This document shows positions 46,337-54,736 of a DNA stretch of 64,000 nt, one piece after another. The notes under the pieces are model-generated. The model saw nothing but the letters and a program-made list of their open reading frames with translations. It ran no database searches and was not told where the DNA came from. The stretch's first letter is position 1; each line of letters starts with the position of its first letter. This stretch comes from Ectothiorhodospira shaposhnikovii (GTDB taxonomy: Bacteria; Pseudomonadota; Gammaproteobacteria; Ectothiorhodospirales; Ectothiorhodospiraceae), in assembly GCF_022227765.1 (NCBI RefSeq), contig NZ_JAJMLZ010000002.1, positions 372,001 through 436,000 of the forward strand, given 5' to 3'. Position numbers and translations under genes: made by a program.

Positions 46337-46739
46337 GGGAAGGGGCCTCCTCACCGTAGATGGCCGCCGGATCCTTGAGAACCGGATCGACTTCCACCCA
46401 TTCACCGTCCCGATACTGATGATAGAAACAATGGCGCCGACCGGTATGACAGGCGATGCCGCCTTTCTGCTCCACCTTCAGCAGGATCACGTCGCGATCG
46501 CAGTCCAGCCGCAGGTCATGCACCACCTGCACATGCCCCGAGCTTTCCCCCTTGTGCCACAGCCGGGCCCGGGAGCGCGACCAGTAGACCGCCTCGCCGA
46601 TTTCCAGGGTACGGGCCAGGGCCTCGCGGTTCATCCAGGCGACCATCAGCACGCAGCCATCGGCATGGTCCTGGGCGATGACGGGGACAAGACCGTCGGC
46701 ATTCCATCGAATCATGTCCAGGGGAGTTTTCAGGGTCAT
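46326..46739 (-). CDS. hisI: Phosphoribosyl-AMP cyclohydrolase
   Basis: The 137-residue enzyme has the conserved [30 protein letters not shown] and zinc cysteines in LDCDRD and [14 protein letters not shown]. It hydrolyses PR-AMP in the third step of histidine synthesis. The start at 46739 gives the standard N-terminus. The 241-bp gap before it, within the operon, contains an inverted pair of REP-like repeats. Confidence 0.96.
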   Translation of the reverse strand: MTLKTPLDMIRWNADGLVPVIAQDHADGCVLMVAWMNREALARTLEIGEAVYWSRSRARLWHKGESSGHVQVVHDLRLDCDRDVILLKVEQKGGIACHTGRRHCFYHQYRDGEWVEVDPVLKDPAAIYGEEAPSHGR

Positions 46740-46858
46740 GCACCAAGTCTGGGGATATAGGTATCGGGCATGTACTTTAAACCGTTGGCGGGGGAATTTA
46801 CCAGCAACCGGGGAACATGCCCCCAAGGAAGTTCTACCCCGAAGGCCCTTTTGCCGTC

Positions 46859-46924
46859 CTCCCGCGAAGGCGGGAGTCCAGGATGTTCAATCCGCCGCTG
46901 GATTCCCGCTTTCGCGGGAACGAC
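46859..46924. repeat. Inverted pair of REP/dRS3-like palindromic repeats inside the his operon
   Basis: Two palindromic units, each a TCCCGC...GCGGGA stem flanked by TCCAG on one side and a GTC/GAC end on the other, face each other at 46859-46882 and 46898-46924. The same unit recurs at 62025, 62963 and 63006. The pair sits between hisF and hisI, whose message it would fold into a large hairpin. Confidence 0.85.
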
Positions 46925-46980
46925 ATGCCCAGAGGCGCCGATGACCTGCCCCGAAACGAAAATGACCTCTTCAGGTCACC

Positions 46981-47751
46981 CTACAGGCGAATCTCGACAC
47001 CCCGTTCGGCCATGTATTGCTTGGCCTCGCCCACGGTGTGCTCACCGAAATGAAAGATGCTGGCGGCCAGTACCGCGTCCGCGTGCCCCTCGGTGACCCC
47101 CTCCACCAGATGCTGAAGATGCCCCACGCCGCCGGAGGCGATCACCGGTACCGTCACCGCGTCGGCGATGGCCCGGGTGAGCGGCAGGTCGAAGCCCTGA
47201 CGGGTGCCGTCCCGGTCCATGCTGGTGAGCAGGATCTCGCCCGCTCCGTTGTCCACCATGCGCCGGGCCCAATCGATGGCATCCAGCCCGGTGGGCTTGC
47301 GACCGCCGTGGGTGAAGATCTCCCAGCGCAGGGGCTCCCCCGGCGCGGACACCTGCTTGGCGTCGATGGCCACGACGATGCACTGGGAACCGACCCGGTC
47401 CGCCGCCTCGCGCACGAAATCCGGGTTGAAGACCGCAGCGGTATTGATGGACACCTTGTCCGCCCCCGCATTGAGCAGGCGCCGGATGTCTTCGACCCGG
47501 CGAATGCCGCCCCCCACCGTCAGGGGGATGAACACTTGTTCGGCCACCTGCTCCACCACGTGCACGATGGTTTCGCGCTCATCGGAACTGGCGGTGATGT
47601 CCAGGAAGGTGAGTTCATCGGCCCCTTCGGCATCATAGCGCCGGGCGATCTCCACCGGATCACCGGCATCCCGGATCTCGACGAAGTTGACGCCCTTGAC
47701 CACGCGGCCACGGTCCACGTCCAGACAGGGGATGATTCTCTTGGCAAGCAT
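46981..47751 (-). CDS. hisF: Imidazole glycerol phosphate synthase cyclase subunit
   Basis: The 256-residue TIM-barrel protein begins [23 protein letters not shown], with catalytic Asp in CLDVD and a second Asp in LTSMDRDGT. It works with HisH to turn PRFAR into IGP and AICAR. The start at 47751 is fixed by the family N-terminus; hisA ends 14 bp upstream. Confidence 0.97.
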   Translation of the reverse strand: MLAKRIIPCLDVDRGRVVKGVNFVEIRDAGDPVEIARRYDAEGADELTFLDITASSDERETIVHVVEQVAEQVFIPLTVGGGIRRVEDIRRLLNAGADKVSINTAAVFNPDFVREAADRVGSQCIVVAIDAKQVSAPGEPLRWEIFTHGGRKPTGLDAIDWARRMVDNGAGEILLTSMDRDGTRQGFDLPLTRAIADAVTVPVIASGGVGHLQHLVEGVTEGHADAVLAASIFHFGEHTVGEAKQYMAERGVEIRL

Positions 47752-47765
47752 GGTCGACCCTGGGC

Positions 47766-48503
47766 TCAGGCGGCGTTCTGGTCCGCCAGGGCCTGGGCCT
47801 CGGCAAGACTGAGGGTACCTTCGTAAAGGGCGCGCCCGACGATGACGCCAGTGACTCCCTCGTCTTCCACCGCGCACAGACGGCGGATATCCTCAATATT
47901 GGTGACGCCGCCGGAGGCGAATACCGGGATGTTCACCGAACGGGCCAGGCTCACGGTGGAGTCCACGTTCACCCCCTGCATCATGCCGTCGCGGGAGATG
48001 TCGGTGAAGATGATGCCGGCCACGCCGTCCTGCTCAAAGTGCCTGGCCATGTCTTCCACATCGTGATGGGACAGCTTGGACCAGCCGTCGATGGCCACCT
48101 TGCCGTTCTTGGCATCCAGCCCGACGATGATGCGTCCGGGAAACTCCAGGCACAGGTCATTGACGAAGTGGGGAGCGCTGACGGCCTTGGTGCCGATGAT
48201 CACCCACTGTACGCCCGCATCCAGATAGGCCTGCACCGTGTCGTCGTCACGGATGCCGCCACCCACCTGCACCGGCAGGTCGGGGAAGCGCGACACGATC
48301 TCGCCGATGATGTCCGCGTTGCGGGGACGGCCGGCGATGGCGCCGTCCAGATCCACCAGATGCAGCCTTCTTGCACCTTCGTCCACCCAGCGCGCCGCCA
48401 TCTCCACCGGGCTTTCGGAAAATATCGTCGAGTCATCCATGCGCCCCTGGCGCAGCCGCACACACTTGCCGTCCTTGAGGTCGATGGCCGGGATCACCAG
48501 CAT
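47766..48503 (-). CDS. hisA: ProFAR isomerase
   Basis: The 245-residue TIM-barrel protein begins [20 protein letters not shown] with the catalytic Asp in AIDLKDG, and the second Asp lies in TDISRDGM. It isomerises ProFAR to PRFAR and is homologous in fold to HisF next to it. Confidence 0.97.
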   Translation of the reverse strand: MLVIPAIDLKDGKCVRLRQGRMDDSTIFSESPVEMAARWVDEGARRLHLVDLDGAIAGRPRNADIIGEIVSRFPDLPVQVGGGIRDDDTVQAYLDAGVQWVIIGTKAVSAPHFVNDLCLEFPGRIIVGLDAKNGKVAIDGWSKLSHHDVEDMARHFEQDGVAGIIFTDISRDGMMQGVNVDSTVSLARSVNIPVFASGGVTNIEDIRRLCAVEDEGVTGVIVGRALYEGTLSLAEAQALADQNAA

Positions 48504-48529
48504 GATCTAATTCCCCTGATTGACTGATT

Positions 48530-49177
48530 TCAGACGCCGCCGGTCCAGTGCATGAAATTGCGCAGCAGGGTCAGACCCGTGGCGGCGCTCTTTTCCGGAT
48601 GACACTGGATGGCGAAGATATGGTCCTTGGCGATGGCCGAGGTGAACGGCATCCCGTAGTCCGTGGTACCCGCCACCACCTGGAGGGCGGCCGGCTCGAC
48701 ATAATAGCTGTGCACAAAATAGAAACGACTGTCCTGCTCGATGCCGGCCCACAGTGGATGGGCATGGACCTGGTGGACCCGATTCCAGCCCATGTGGGGG
48801 ATCTTCAGGCGCTCGCCCCGGGCATCGGTCAGATCGACGCCAAACCAGTGCACCCGCCCCGGGACGATCCCCAGGCACCGGGTACCCCCGTTTTCCTCAC
48901 TGTGATCCATGAGCACCTGCATGCCCATGCAGATGCCCAGGAACGGCCGGGTCAGCGCCGTCTCGCGCAATACCCCCGACAATCCCCGCTGATCAAGGGC
49001 CTGCATGCAGTCACGGGCCGCCCCCTGGCCGGGGAAGACCACCCTGTCCGCTTCCAGGATGTCAGCGGGGCGATCCGTAAGCAGCACCCGGGTGCCGGCC
49101 GGGGCCGCGTGCTCCAGGGCCTTGACCACGGAGCGCAGGTTGCCCATGCCGTAATCCACCACCGCAACAGTATTCAT
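48530..49177 (-). CDS. hisH: Imidazole glycerol phosphate synthase glutaminase subunit
   Basis: The 215-residue class I glutamine amidotransferase has the nucleophile Cys in FLGICMGMQVL and the His/Glu pair in QCHPEKS near the C-terminus. It supplies ammonia to HisF. It lies 40 bp after hisB. Confidence 0.97.
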   Translation of the reverse strand: MNTVAVVDYGMGNLRSVVKALEHAAPAGTRVLLTDRPADILEADRVVFPGQGAARDCMQALDQRGLSGVLRETALTRPFLGICMGMQVLMDHSEENGGTRCLGIVPGRVHWFGVDLTDARGERLKIPHMGWNRVHQVHAHPLWAGIEQDSRFYFVHSYYVEPAALQVVAGTTDYGMPFTSAIAKDHIFAIQCHPEKSAATGLTLLRNFMHWTGGV

Positions 49178-49217
49178 AAAGGGTTCTTCGAAAGTCGGGC
49201 CGGGAAGACGGATACGT

Positions 49218-49811
49218 TCAGAGCACGCCCTTGGTGGAGGGCATCACCCCCTGCATGCGGGGGTCCGGCTCCAGCGCCATGCGCAGGGCGCGGCCGAAGG
49301 CCTTGAACAGGGTTTCGGCGATATGATGGGCGTTCCTGCCCCGCAGACAGTCCAGGTGCAGGGTGACGCGGGCATGATTGACGAAGCCCTGGAAGAACTC
49401 CTCGAACAACTCCACCTCGAACCGGCCGATGCGATCCCTGGGGTAGGTCACGTGATACTGCAGGCCCGGGCGACCGGAAAAGTCGACAACCACCCGGGAC
49501 AGGGCTTCATCCAGGGGCACATAGGCATGGCCGTAACGGCGTATCCCCTGCTTGTCCCCCACCGCCTGGGCCATGGCCTGCCCCAGGGCGATACCGATGT
49601 CTTCCACCGTATGATGGTCATCGATATGGCGATCGCCGTCCGCCTGAATGGACAGGTCGATACAGCCGTGGCGGGCCACCTGATCCAGCATGTGGTCCAG
49701 GAAGGGGACGCCGGTGGCGAATTCGCCGCGACCCTGGCCGTCCAGGTTGAGGGTGACCTGGATCCGGGTTTCCAGGGTATCGCGCGTGATCTGGGCTGTA
49801 CGGGAAGTCAT
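49218..49811 (-). CDS. hisB: Imidazoleglycerol-phosphate dehydratase
   Basis: The 197-residue monofunctional enzyme has the two metal motifs [13 protein letters not shown] and [17 protein letters not shown]. It lacks the HisB phosphatase domain found in enterobacteria, so histidinol phosphatase must be encoded elsewhere. It is the first gene of hisBHAFIE-tatABC and is divergent from fnr. Confidence 0.97.
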   Translation of the reverse strand: MTSRTAQITRDTLETRIQVTLNLDGQGRGEFATGVPFLDHMLDQVARHGCIDLSIQADGDRHIDDHHTVEDIGIALGQAMAQAVGDKQGIRRYGHAYVPLDEALSRVVVDFSGRPGLQYHVTYPRDRIGRFEVELFEEFFQGFVNHARVTLHLDCLRGRNAHHIAETLFKAFGRALRMALEPDPRMQGVMPSTKGVL

Positions 49812-49985
49812 GGGCGCTGAAGCACTAATGAAGATTCAATGGGCCATCCTACCACAGCCTTGCGCCCACGGTGAGTCCTGCCGGCTTGTCTCCCGGCCCG
49901 GCTTTGGGTAAGGTGCCGAGTCAGTGCGTACCGAACCTCGGCAATGAGCTGGCGGCCGAAAGGCTGCAGGAGTGGTTGAACCCGC

Positions 49986-50768
49986 ATGTCCGCCCCGAAG
50001 ATCCTTGATCTAGGCAGTCTCAAGCAAGCCTGCAAGAGCTGCAGTCTCCACGATCTGTGCCTGCCCCTGGGGGTCGGCGATGAAGAGCTGCAGTTGCTCG
50101 AACGGATCATCAACCGAAAACGACCCCTGCAGCGCAAGGATCACCTCTATCGCCCCGGCGACCGTATGACATCCATTTACGCCGTTCGTTCCGGCACGGT
50201 GAAGACCTACACCCTCACCGATGACGGCCAGGAACAGATCACGGGCTTTCACCTGCCCGGCGAACTGCTGGGCCTGGACGCCATCAGCGACGGCGTCCAT
50301 CCCTGCGCCGCCCGCGCCCTGGAAACCACCAGCATCTGCGAAATCCCCTTCGACCGTCTCGAGGAGCTTTCGGTTCGCATCCCGGGACTCCAACACCAGC
50401 TTTTTCGCATCATGAGCCGGGAAATCCAGACCGACGAGCACTTCATGATGCTGCTGGGCAAGAAGGCCTCCGATGCCCGGCTTGCCGCCTTCCTCCTCAG
50501 CCTTTCCAACCGCCTGGGCATACGTGGGTTCTCGCGCACGGAATTCAACCTCACCATGTCGAGAAACGACATCGCCAACTACCTGGGCCTGGCGGTGGAG
50601 ACGGTGAGTCGACTCTTCACCCGCTTCCAGGCCGCCGGACTGATCCAGGTACGACGCAAGTTGATCACCATCTACGACCTGGATGGACTCTATACCGTGG
50701 CAGGCACCCAGCCGGTGGAAGACCTGCGCAACCACCACAACGGTAACGGCAAGTCGCCCCCGGCATGA
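49986..50768 (+). CDS. fnr: FNR/ANR-type oxygen-responsive transcription regulator
   Basis: The 260-residue Crp/Fnr protein has the iron-sulfur cysteines C16-x2-C19-x5-C25 and C107 needed for an oxygen-labile [4Fe-4S] cluster, a cyclic-nucleotide-like beta roll and the HTH MSRNDIANYLGLAVETVSRLF with the E-x3-R residues that read TTGAT half-sites. It should activate anaerobic genes. A matching site lies in front of fccAB about 4 kb away. No FNR box is seen in its own 174-bp promoter region. Confidence 0.96.
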   Translation: MSAPKILDLGSLKQACKSCSLHDLCLPLGVGDEELQLLERIINRKRPLQRKDHLYRPGDRMTSIYAVRSGTVKTYTLTDDGQEQITGFHLPGELLGLDAISDGVHPCAARALETTSICEIPFDRLEELSVRIPGLQHQLFRIMSREIQTDEHFMMLLGKKASDARLAAFLLSLSNRLGIRGFSRTEFNLTMSRNDIANYLGLAVETVSRLFTRFQAAGLIQVRRKLITIYDLDGLYTVAGTQPVEDLRNHHNGNGKSPPA

Positions 50769-50793
50769 GGGACGGCCAACGGCTCAAGGTGAT

Positions 50794-51234
50794 CTAGCGG
50801 GCCTCGATCCAGAAGGTCACGGGGCCGTCGTTGGTGAGGGATACGGCCATGTCGGCGCCGAACCGGCCGGTGGCCACCCGCGGCCAGACTTCCCGCGCCC
50901 GGACCACCAGTTGATCGAACAGAACCTCCCCGGCCCGCGGATCCGCCGCCGGGGTAAAGCTGGCCCGCATGCCCTTGCGGGTATCCGCCGCCAGGGTGAA
51001 CTGAGGCACCAGCAACAGGCCGCCCCCGGTCTCCCGCAGACTCAGGTTCATGCGCCCCTGCTCGTCCTCGAACAGGCGATAACCCAGCATCCGCTCCAGC
51101 AGACGCTCCACCTGGGCGGGACCATCCTCCCGCACCACCCCCACCAGGGCCAGGATGCCGGGGCCGATCTCGCCGACGGTCTCGCCGCTCACCACCACCC
51201 GGGCCTGACTCACCCGCTGCAGCAGGGCGATCAT
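50794..51234 (-). CDS. dtd: D-aminoacyl-tRNA deacylase
   Basis: The 146-residue protein begins MIALLQRVSQARVVV and contains PQFTLAADTRKGMRASFTPAADP and the C-terminal NDGPVTFWIE (cross-subunit Gly-cis-Pro motif). It hydrolyses D-aminoacyl-tRNA. Its ATG overlaps the pip stop by 4 nt, so the two are co-translated. Confidence 0.97.
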   Translation of the reverse strand: MIALLQRVSQARVVVSGETVGEIGPGILALVGVVREDGPAQVERLLERMLGYRLFEDEQGRMNLSLRETGGGLLLVPQFTLAADTRKGMRASFTPAADPRAGEVLFDQLVVRAREVWPRVATGRFGADMAVSLTNDGPVTFWIEAR

Positions 51235-52193
51235 GTCAGGCGATCCGCCAGCGCCTGGGTTGCCCTCACCAGCGCCTGGGCAATCCCCGGCTCACCGGCG
51301 GAATGGCCGGCGTCCGGCACGATGGTGAACTCCGCCCGGGGCCAGGCATGGTGCAGAGCCCAGGCCTGATCCACCGGGCACACCACGTCATAACGTCCAT
51401 GGACGATGTAACCCGGAATCTCCGCCAGACGATGGGCGTCGCGCAGTAGCTGCCCCGGCGCCAGGAAGGCCTGATGCCGGAAATAATGGCACTCGATGCG
51501 GGCCAGACTCAGGGCGGTGAAAGGGTTCTGAAAATGCCCCACCACGGCGGGATTGGTGATCAGGGTCGCCGTGCGCCCTTCCCACTCCGACCAGGCCTTG
51601 GCGGCCGCCATGCGGGCCACCTCGTCCGCACCGGTCAGACGCTGGTAATAGGCGGCCACCATGTCACTGCGCTCCGCTTCGGGAATCGGCGTCAGATAGT
51701 CGGCCCAGTAGTCGGGGAACAGGCGTCCGGCGCCCTCCTGGTAGAACCATCGGATATCCTCGTCACGGCACAGGAAGATGCCCCGCAACACCATGCCCAG
51801 CACCCGCTCGGGATGGGTCTGCGCATAGGCCAGGGCCAGGGTGGAACCCCAGGAACCGCCGAACAGGACCCAGCGATCGATCCCGAGCGACTCGCGAATG
51901 CGCTCCATGTCCGCCACCAGATCCCAGGTGGTGTTGCTTTCCAGGCAGGCATGCGGCGTGGAACGTCCGCACCCCCGCTGATCAAACAACACGATGCGAT
52001 AACGGTTGGGGTCGAAGAAACGCCGATGCCAGGGTTCACACCCGGAGCCGGGTCCCCCATGAAGAAACACCACCGGCAAACCCGCTTCAGACCCGCACTC
52101 TTCCAGATAGAGACGATGGGGAGGATCCACATCCAGATGCCGGGTGCGATAGGGGCGAATGTCGGGGAACAGGGAATCAACGGACATGGGCAC
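51231..52193 (-). CDS. pip: Proline iminopeptidase
   Basis: The 320-residue alpha/beta-hydrolase has the oxyanion motif HGGPGSGC, nucleophile Ser in GGSWGS, and Asp/His in the C-terminal GRYDVVCP and DAGHS. It releases N-terminal proline from peptides. The start is 52193 or the third codon at 52187. A GacA-type palindrome lies 40 bp upstream in the shared divergent region. Confidence 0.95.
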   Translation of the reverse strand: MPMSVDSLFPDIRPYRTRHLDVDPPHRLYLEECGSEAGLPVVFLHGGPGSGCEPWHRRFFDPNRYRIVLFDQRGCGRSTPHACLESNTTWDLVADMERIRESLGIDRWVLFGGSWGSTLALAYAQTHPERVLGMVLRGIFLCRDEDIRWFYQEGAGRLFPDYWADYLTPIPEAERSDMVAAYYQRLTGADEVARMAAAKAWSEWEGRTATLITNPAVVGHFQNPFTALSLARIECHYFRHQAFLAPGQLLRDAHRLAEIPGYIVHGRYDVVCPVDQAWALHHAWPRAEFTIVPDAGHSAGEPGIAQALVRATQALADRLT

Positions 52194-52232
52194 AAACCTT
52201 CTCCGGGTTCAGAGGGAGGCTCAAGGCACGCG

Positions 52233-52250
52233 TGTAAGAAAATCCCTACA
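52233..52250. promoter_or_regulatory. Candidate GacA/UvrY-binding palindrome
   Basis: TGTAAG-AAAATC-CCTACA matches the GacA upstream activating sequence TGTAAG-N6-CTTACA at 11 of 12 defined positions. It is centred about 90 bp before the proposed start of the GGA-rich RNA. Promoters of csrB/rsmZ-type sRNAs carry such a box and usually have poor -35 hexamers, as here (only a TATACC -10-like box at 52322). Confidence 0.65.
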
Positions 52251-52332
52251 GGTTTTCCGCCCTGAACCTCGTTTTTCATGGCTTTTGGGGAGTGTTCGCC
52301 GCCCCCGCCATTGTGAAATCATATACCCATGG

Positions 52333-52487
52333 TGCACGAAGCGCCTCCCAGGGATCCTGGGTTGATGGGGTAAGGGATGTCTCCGGACCAGGCGTGGAAT
52401 GGATCCACCAGGCAGGCAGGGAGCGCCGCTTCAATCACCGGACCCGGGATGGTCTCGCTCCCACCAGGGATGGTGGGAGTTTTTTTT
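52333..52487 (+). ncRNA. Candidate CsrB/RsmZ-type CsrA-sequestering small RNA
   Basis: About 155 nt lie between a -10-like TATACC (52322-52327) and a strong intrinsic terminator. It contains ten GGA triplets (starting 52352, 52375, 52385, 52396, 52401, 52420, 52440, 52447, 52468, 52476). Four lie in loops of simple hairpins: CCCAG-GGATC-CTGGG, GTGG-AATGGAT-CCAC, GACC-CGGGAT-GGTC and the terminator loop AGGGAT. A 5'/3' stem (GAAGCG at 52338, CGCTTC at 52427) can close the domain. CsrA/RsmA binds GGA in hairpin loops, and a GacA-type box lies upstream. An alternative is a ttcA leader attenuator. Confidence 0.62.
52458..52487 (+). terminator. Intrinsic terminator just upstream of ttcA
   Basis: An 8-bp perfect stem CTCCCACC / GGTGGGAG with loop AGGGAT is followed by eight T residues. 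It ends 18 nt before the ttcA ATG, so transcripts from the upstream promoter should stop there unless ttcA depends on read-through. Confidence 0.92.
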
Positions 52488-52505
52488 CCCACGGAAAGAC
52501 TTGCC

Positions 52506-53336
52506 ATGGATTCCGCCCAGTGGGTATCTTCGGCGGCCATGTCCAGCCCGATTCAACCCCCTCGTTCCCTGATCCGGGATACCGGTCGCGCCATCGGCGA
52601 TTTCCGCATGATCCGGGACGGCGACCGCATTCTCCTTGGCCTGTCCGGCGGCAAGGACTCCCTGACCCTGCTGCACCTGTTGTTGTATTTCCGGCAACGG
52701 GCACCGGTTCGTTTCGAGGTCGGTGCCGTCACCATCGATCCCCAGACAGGTCTGACCGACAAACGCGCCCTGATCCCCTACCTCCAGGCACTGGGCGTAC
52801 CCTATGCCTATGTGAGCGAGCCTATCCTGGCGCGGGCCGAAAAGCACCTGGACAACCACTCCTACTGTTCCTTCTGCTCCCGCATGCGGCGGGGCCTGAT
52901 TTACCGCACGGCCCGGGAACAGGGCTACAACGTCATCGCCCTGGGACAGCACCTGGATGATCTGGCGGAGAGCTTTCTCATGAGCGCCTTCCACGGCGGC
53001 CGACTCAAGACCATGAAGGCCCATTACCGGATCGAGGCCGGAGACCTGCGCGTGATCAGACCTCTGGTCTACGCCCGGGAGCGGCGGATCCGCGACTTTG
53101 CACACAAGGCGGGACTGCCCATCATGGAGGAAAACTGCCCCACCCGATTCGGCAAACCCACCCAGCGGCCCCACATGAAGGCCCTGCTGGCCCGGGAGGA
53201 GCAGGACAATCCGGGACTGTTCAAGAGCCTGATCCGCACCCTGACGCCGCTCATGTCGGTGGGACTGGAGGATGTCCCCGACACCGCCGGGGCTCTTGCG
53301 AACGCCCCCCAGGCGGAATCGCCATGGAATTCCTGA
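52506..53336 (+). CDS. ttcA: tRNA 2-thiocytidine synthetase TtcA
   Basis: The 276-residue protein has the PP-loop SGGKDSLTLLHLLL, the iron-sulfur ligand pair CSFC in NHSYCSFCSRMRRG and the third Cys in EENCPTRFGKPTQR. It thiolates C32 of several tRNAs. The start at 52506 is chosen because in-frame starts further upstream (52377) would run through the terminator hairpin. Its 3' end overlaps the acyltransferase gene by 13 bp. Confidence 0.95.
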   Translation: MDSAQWVSSAAMSSPIQPPRSLIRDTGRAIGDFRMIRDGDRILLGLSGGKDSLTLLHLLLYFRQRAPVRFEVGAVTIDPQTGLTDKRALIPYLQALGVPYAYVSEPILARAEKHLDNHSYCSFCSRMRRGLIYRTAREQGYNVIALGQHLDDLAESFLMSAFHGGRLKTMKAHYRIEAGDLRVIRPLVYARERRIRDFAHKAGLPIMEENCPTRFGKPTQRPHMKALLAREEQDNPGLFKSLIRTLTPLMSVGLEDVPDTAGALANAPQAESPWNS

Positions 53337-54199
53337 TCCGCCTCCTGTTTGCCCTGCTGGCCCGCATGCCCTTGCGGATGAACCATGCCCTGGGCGCCCT
53401 GCTGGGCTGGCTGGCCTGGATACTGAGAACCGAGCTACGCCGCATCTCCCTGATCAACGTGGCCGCCTGCTTCCCGGAACAGGATGCCGACTGGCATCAC
53501 CGCATCGCCCGTCAGAGCCTCATGGAAACCGGCAAGGCACTGACGGAGGCCCCCTGGCTCTGGCATGCCGGCAGCGCGCGGGTACAGGCCCTACTGAGGG
53601 GGGTGGAGGGCGAGGAACACCTGAATCAGGCACTGGCACGGGGCCGGGGCGCCTTCCTGGTCTCGCCCCACCTGGGGAGCTGGGAGTTCGCGGGGCTGCA
53701 CGCGGCCGGCTTCGGCACCATGACCAGCCTGTTTCGCCCCCCCCGACTGGCCGCCCTGGACCGCCCCCTGAGGGAGGCCAGGGCAGCCACCGGCGCCCGC
53801 CTGGTGCCGACGACGATGGCCGGCATCAAGGAAATCCAGCGGTCAGTCGCCCGCGGTGAGCTCATCGGCATGCTGCCGGACCAGACACCCAAGGGCGCCC
53901 GCGGCATCTTTGCCCCCTTCTTCGGGCGCCCCGCCCTCACCATGACCCTGCTCAACCGGCTGGCAGGGCCACGACGGGTGCCGATCGTGTTCGCGTTTGC
54001 GCAGCGCCTGCCGGCCGGAAAAGGATACCGCTATCGCTGCATTCCGGTGCCGGAAGCCGTGTACGCAGCGGATCCGCAAGTCGCGGCCCGCGCCATCAAC
54101 GAGGCCGTGGAAACGTTGATCAGGCTGTGTCCCGAACAATACGTCTGGAGCTACAAGCGCTTCGCCACCCGCCCGCCCGGAGTGGACCGAATCTACTAG
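53324..54199 (+). CDS. LpxL/HtrB-family lipid A acyltransferase
   Basis: The 291-residue protein begins with a hydrophobic region (LIRLLFALLARMPLRMNHALGALLGWL) and has the acyltransferase H-x4-E box as PHLGSWEFAG, then GMLPDQTPKGARGIFAPFFG. It adds secondary acyl chains to lipid A or a related lipid. Which LpxL/LpxM/LpxP role it has cannot be told. It overlaps ttcA and is presumably co-transcribed. Confidence 0.9.
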   Translation: MEFLIRLLFALLARMPLRMNHALGALLGWLAWILRTELRRISLINVAACFPEQDADWHHRIARQSLMETGKALTEAPWLWHAGSARVQALLRGVEGEEHLNQALARGRGAFLVSPHLGSWEFAGLHAAGFGTMTSLFRPPRLAALDRPLREARAATGARLVPTTMAGIKEIQRSVARGELIGMLPDQTPKGARGIFAPFFGRPALTMTLLNRLAGPRRVPIVFAFAQRLPAGKGYRYRCIPVPEAVYAADPQVAARAINEAVETLIRLCPEQYVWSYKRFATRPPGVDRIY

Positions 54200-54468
54200 G
54201 GAAGGAACTCCACCGCCACCCCTTCCGGCAGGCGCCTGACCACCCGGGCGTTGACCAGAGGCGGCGCCTCGCCATCCCCGAGCTGCCCGCAGACCCTCAC
54301 CTTCACTTCGGCCCCTTCCGCGGGAACCGATCCCTCCGGGATCAGCAGCATCACGCCGCCACCACTCAGATCAATGGTCTGCACGCGCCGGGGCGGTTCA
54401 TCATCACAGTGAAGCTCCACCGTGATTTCCATGGGTACCCGTGGGTGTCTGCGCTGATCATGACTCAT
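54196..54468 (-). CDS. PilZ-domain protein
   Basis: The 90-residue single-domain PilZ protein has the c-di-GMP binding motifs RRHPRV (RxxxR-like) near the N-terminus and DLSGGGVMLL (D/N-x-S-x-x-G). It should bind c-di-GMP and act as an effector or adaptor. It is convergent with the acyltransferase gene (4-bp overlap). The GGDEF-EAL gene about 2 kb away is a possible upstream enzyme. Confidence 0.9.
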   Translation of the reverse strand: MSHDQRRHPRVPMEITVELHCDDEPPRRVQTIDLSGGGVMLLIPEGSVPAEGAEVKVRVCGQLGDGEAPPLVNARVVRRLPEGVAVEFLP

Positions 54469-54616
54469 GGGTAGGCGTCTCTTGCATCCGCGGTCTGTGG
54501 AAAACTCATGCCCATAGGTTCTTATATCCGGATTATTGTGTATTAGCGGTATTTACCAGAGCAAATATATATTGCCCTTGAAGCCGTCCGCCGCCGGGAC
54601 CATGACCCCGCATCAG

Positions 54617-54630
54617 TTGACACAAATCAA
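54617..54630 (+). promoter_or_regulatory. FNR box upstream of fccAB
   Basis: TTGAC-ACAA-ATCAA matches the FNR/ANR consensus TTGAT-N4-ATCAA at 9 of 10 positions. An AT-rich -10 candidate (GTATAT at 54655-54660) puts the box centre near -42, the class II activation position. Confidence 0.75.
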
Positions 54631-54736
54631 TTCCCAAATGCCATGAAAGATTAAGTATATGTCTCGAAGTTATCATCAAGGAACGGAAGCGGATACACGG
54701 AGCCCGCCACCTTACATAAGGAGGACACTGAATTCC

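Noticed and set aside
52333-52487. 4.5S (SRP) RNA or 6S RNA
   Set aside because: The conserved SRP core with GGAAGGAAGCAGCC and the 6S bubble architecture are absent; only the GGA-loop pattern fits.
52377-52505. Longer ttcA N-terminus
   Set aside because: It would translate through the terminator hairpin and T8 run, and TtcA homologues begin near the chosen start.
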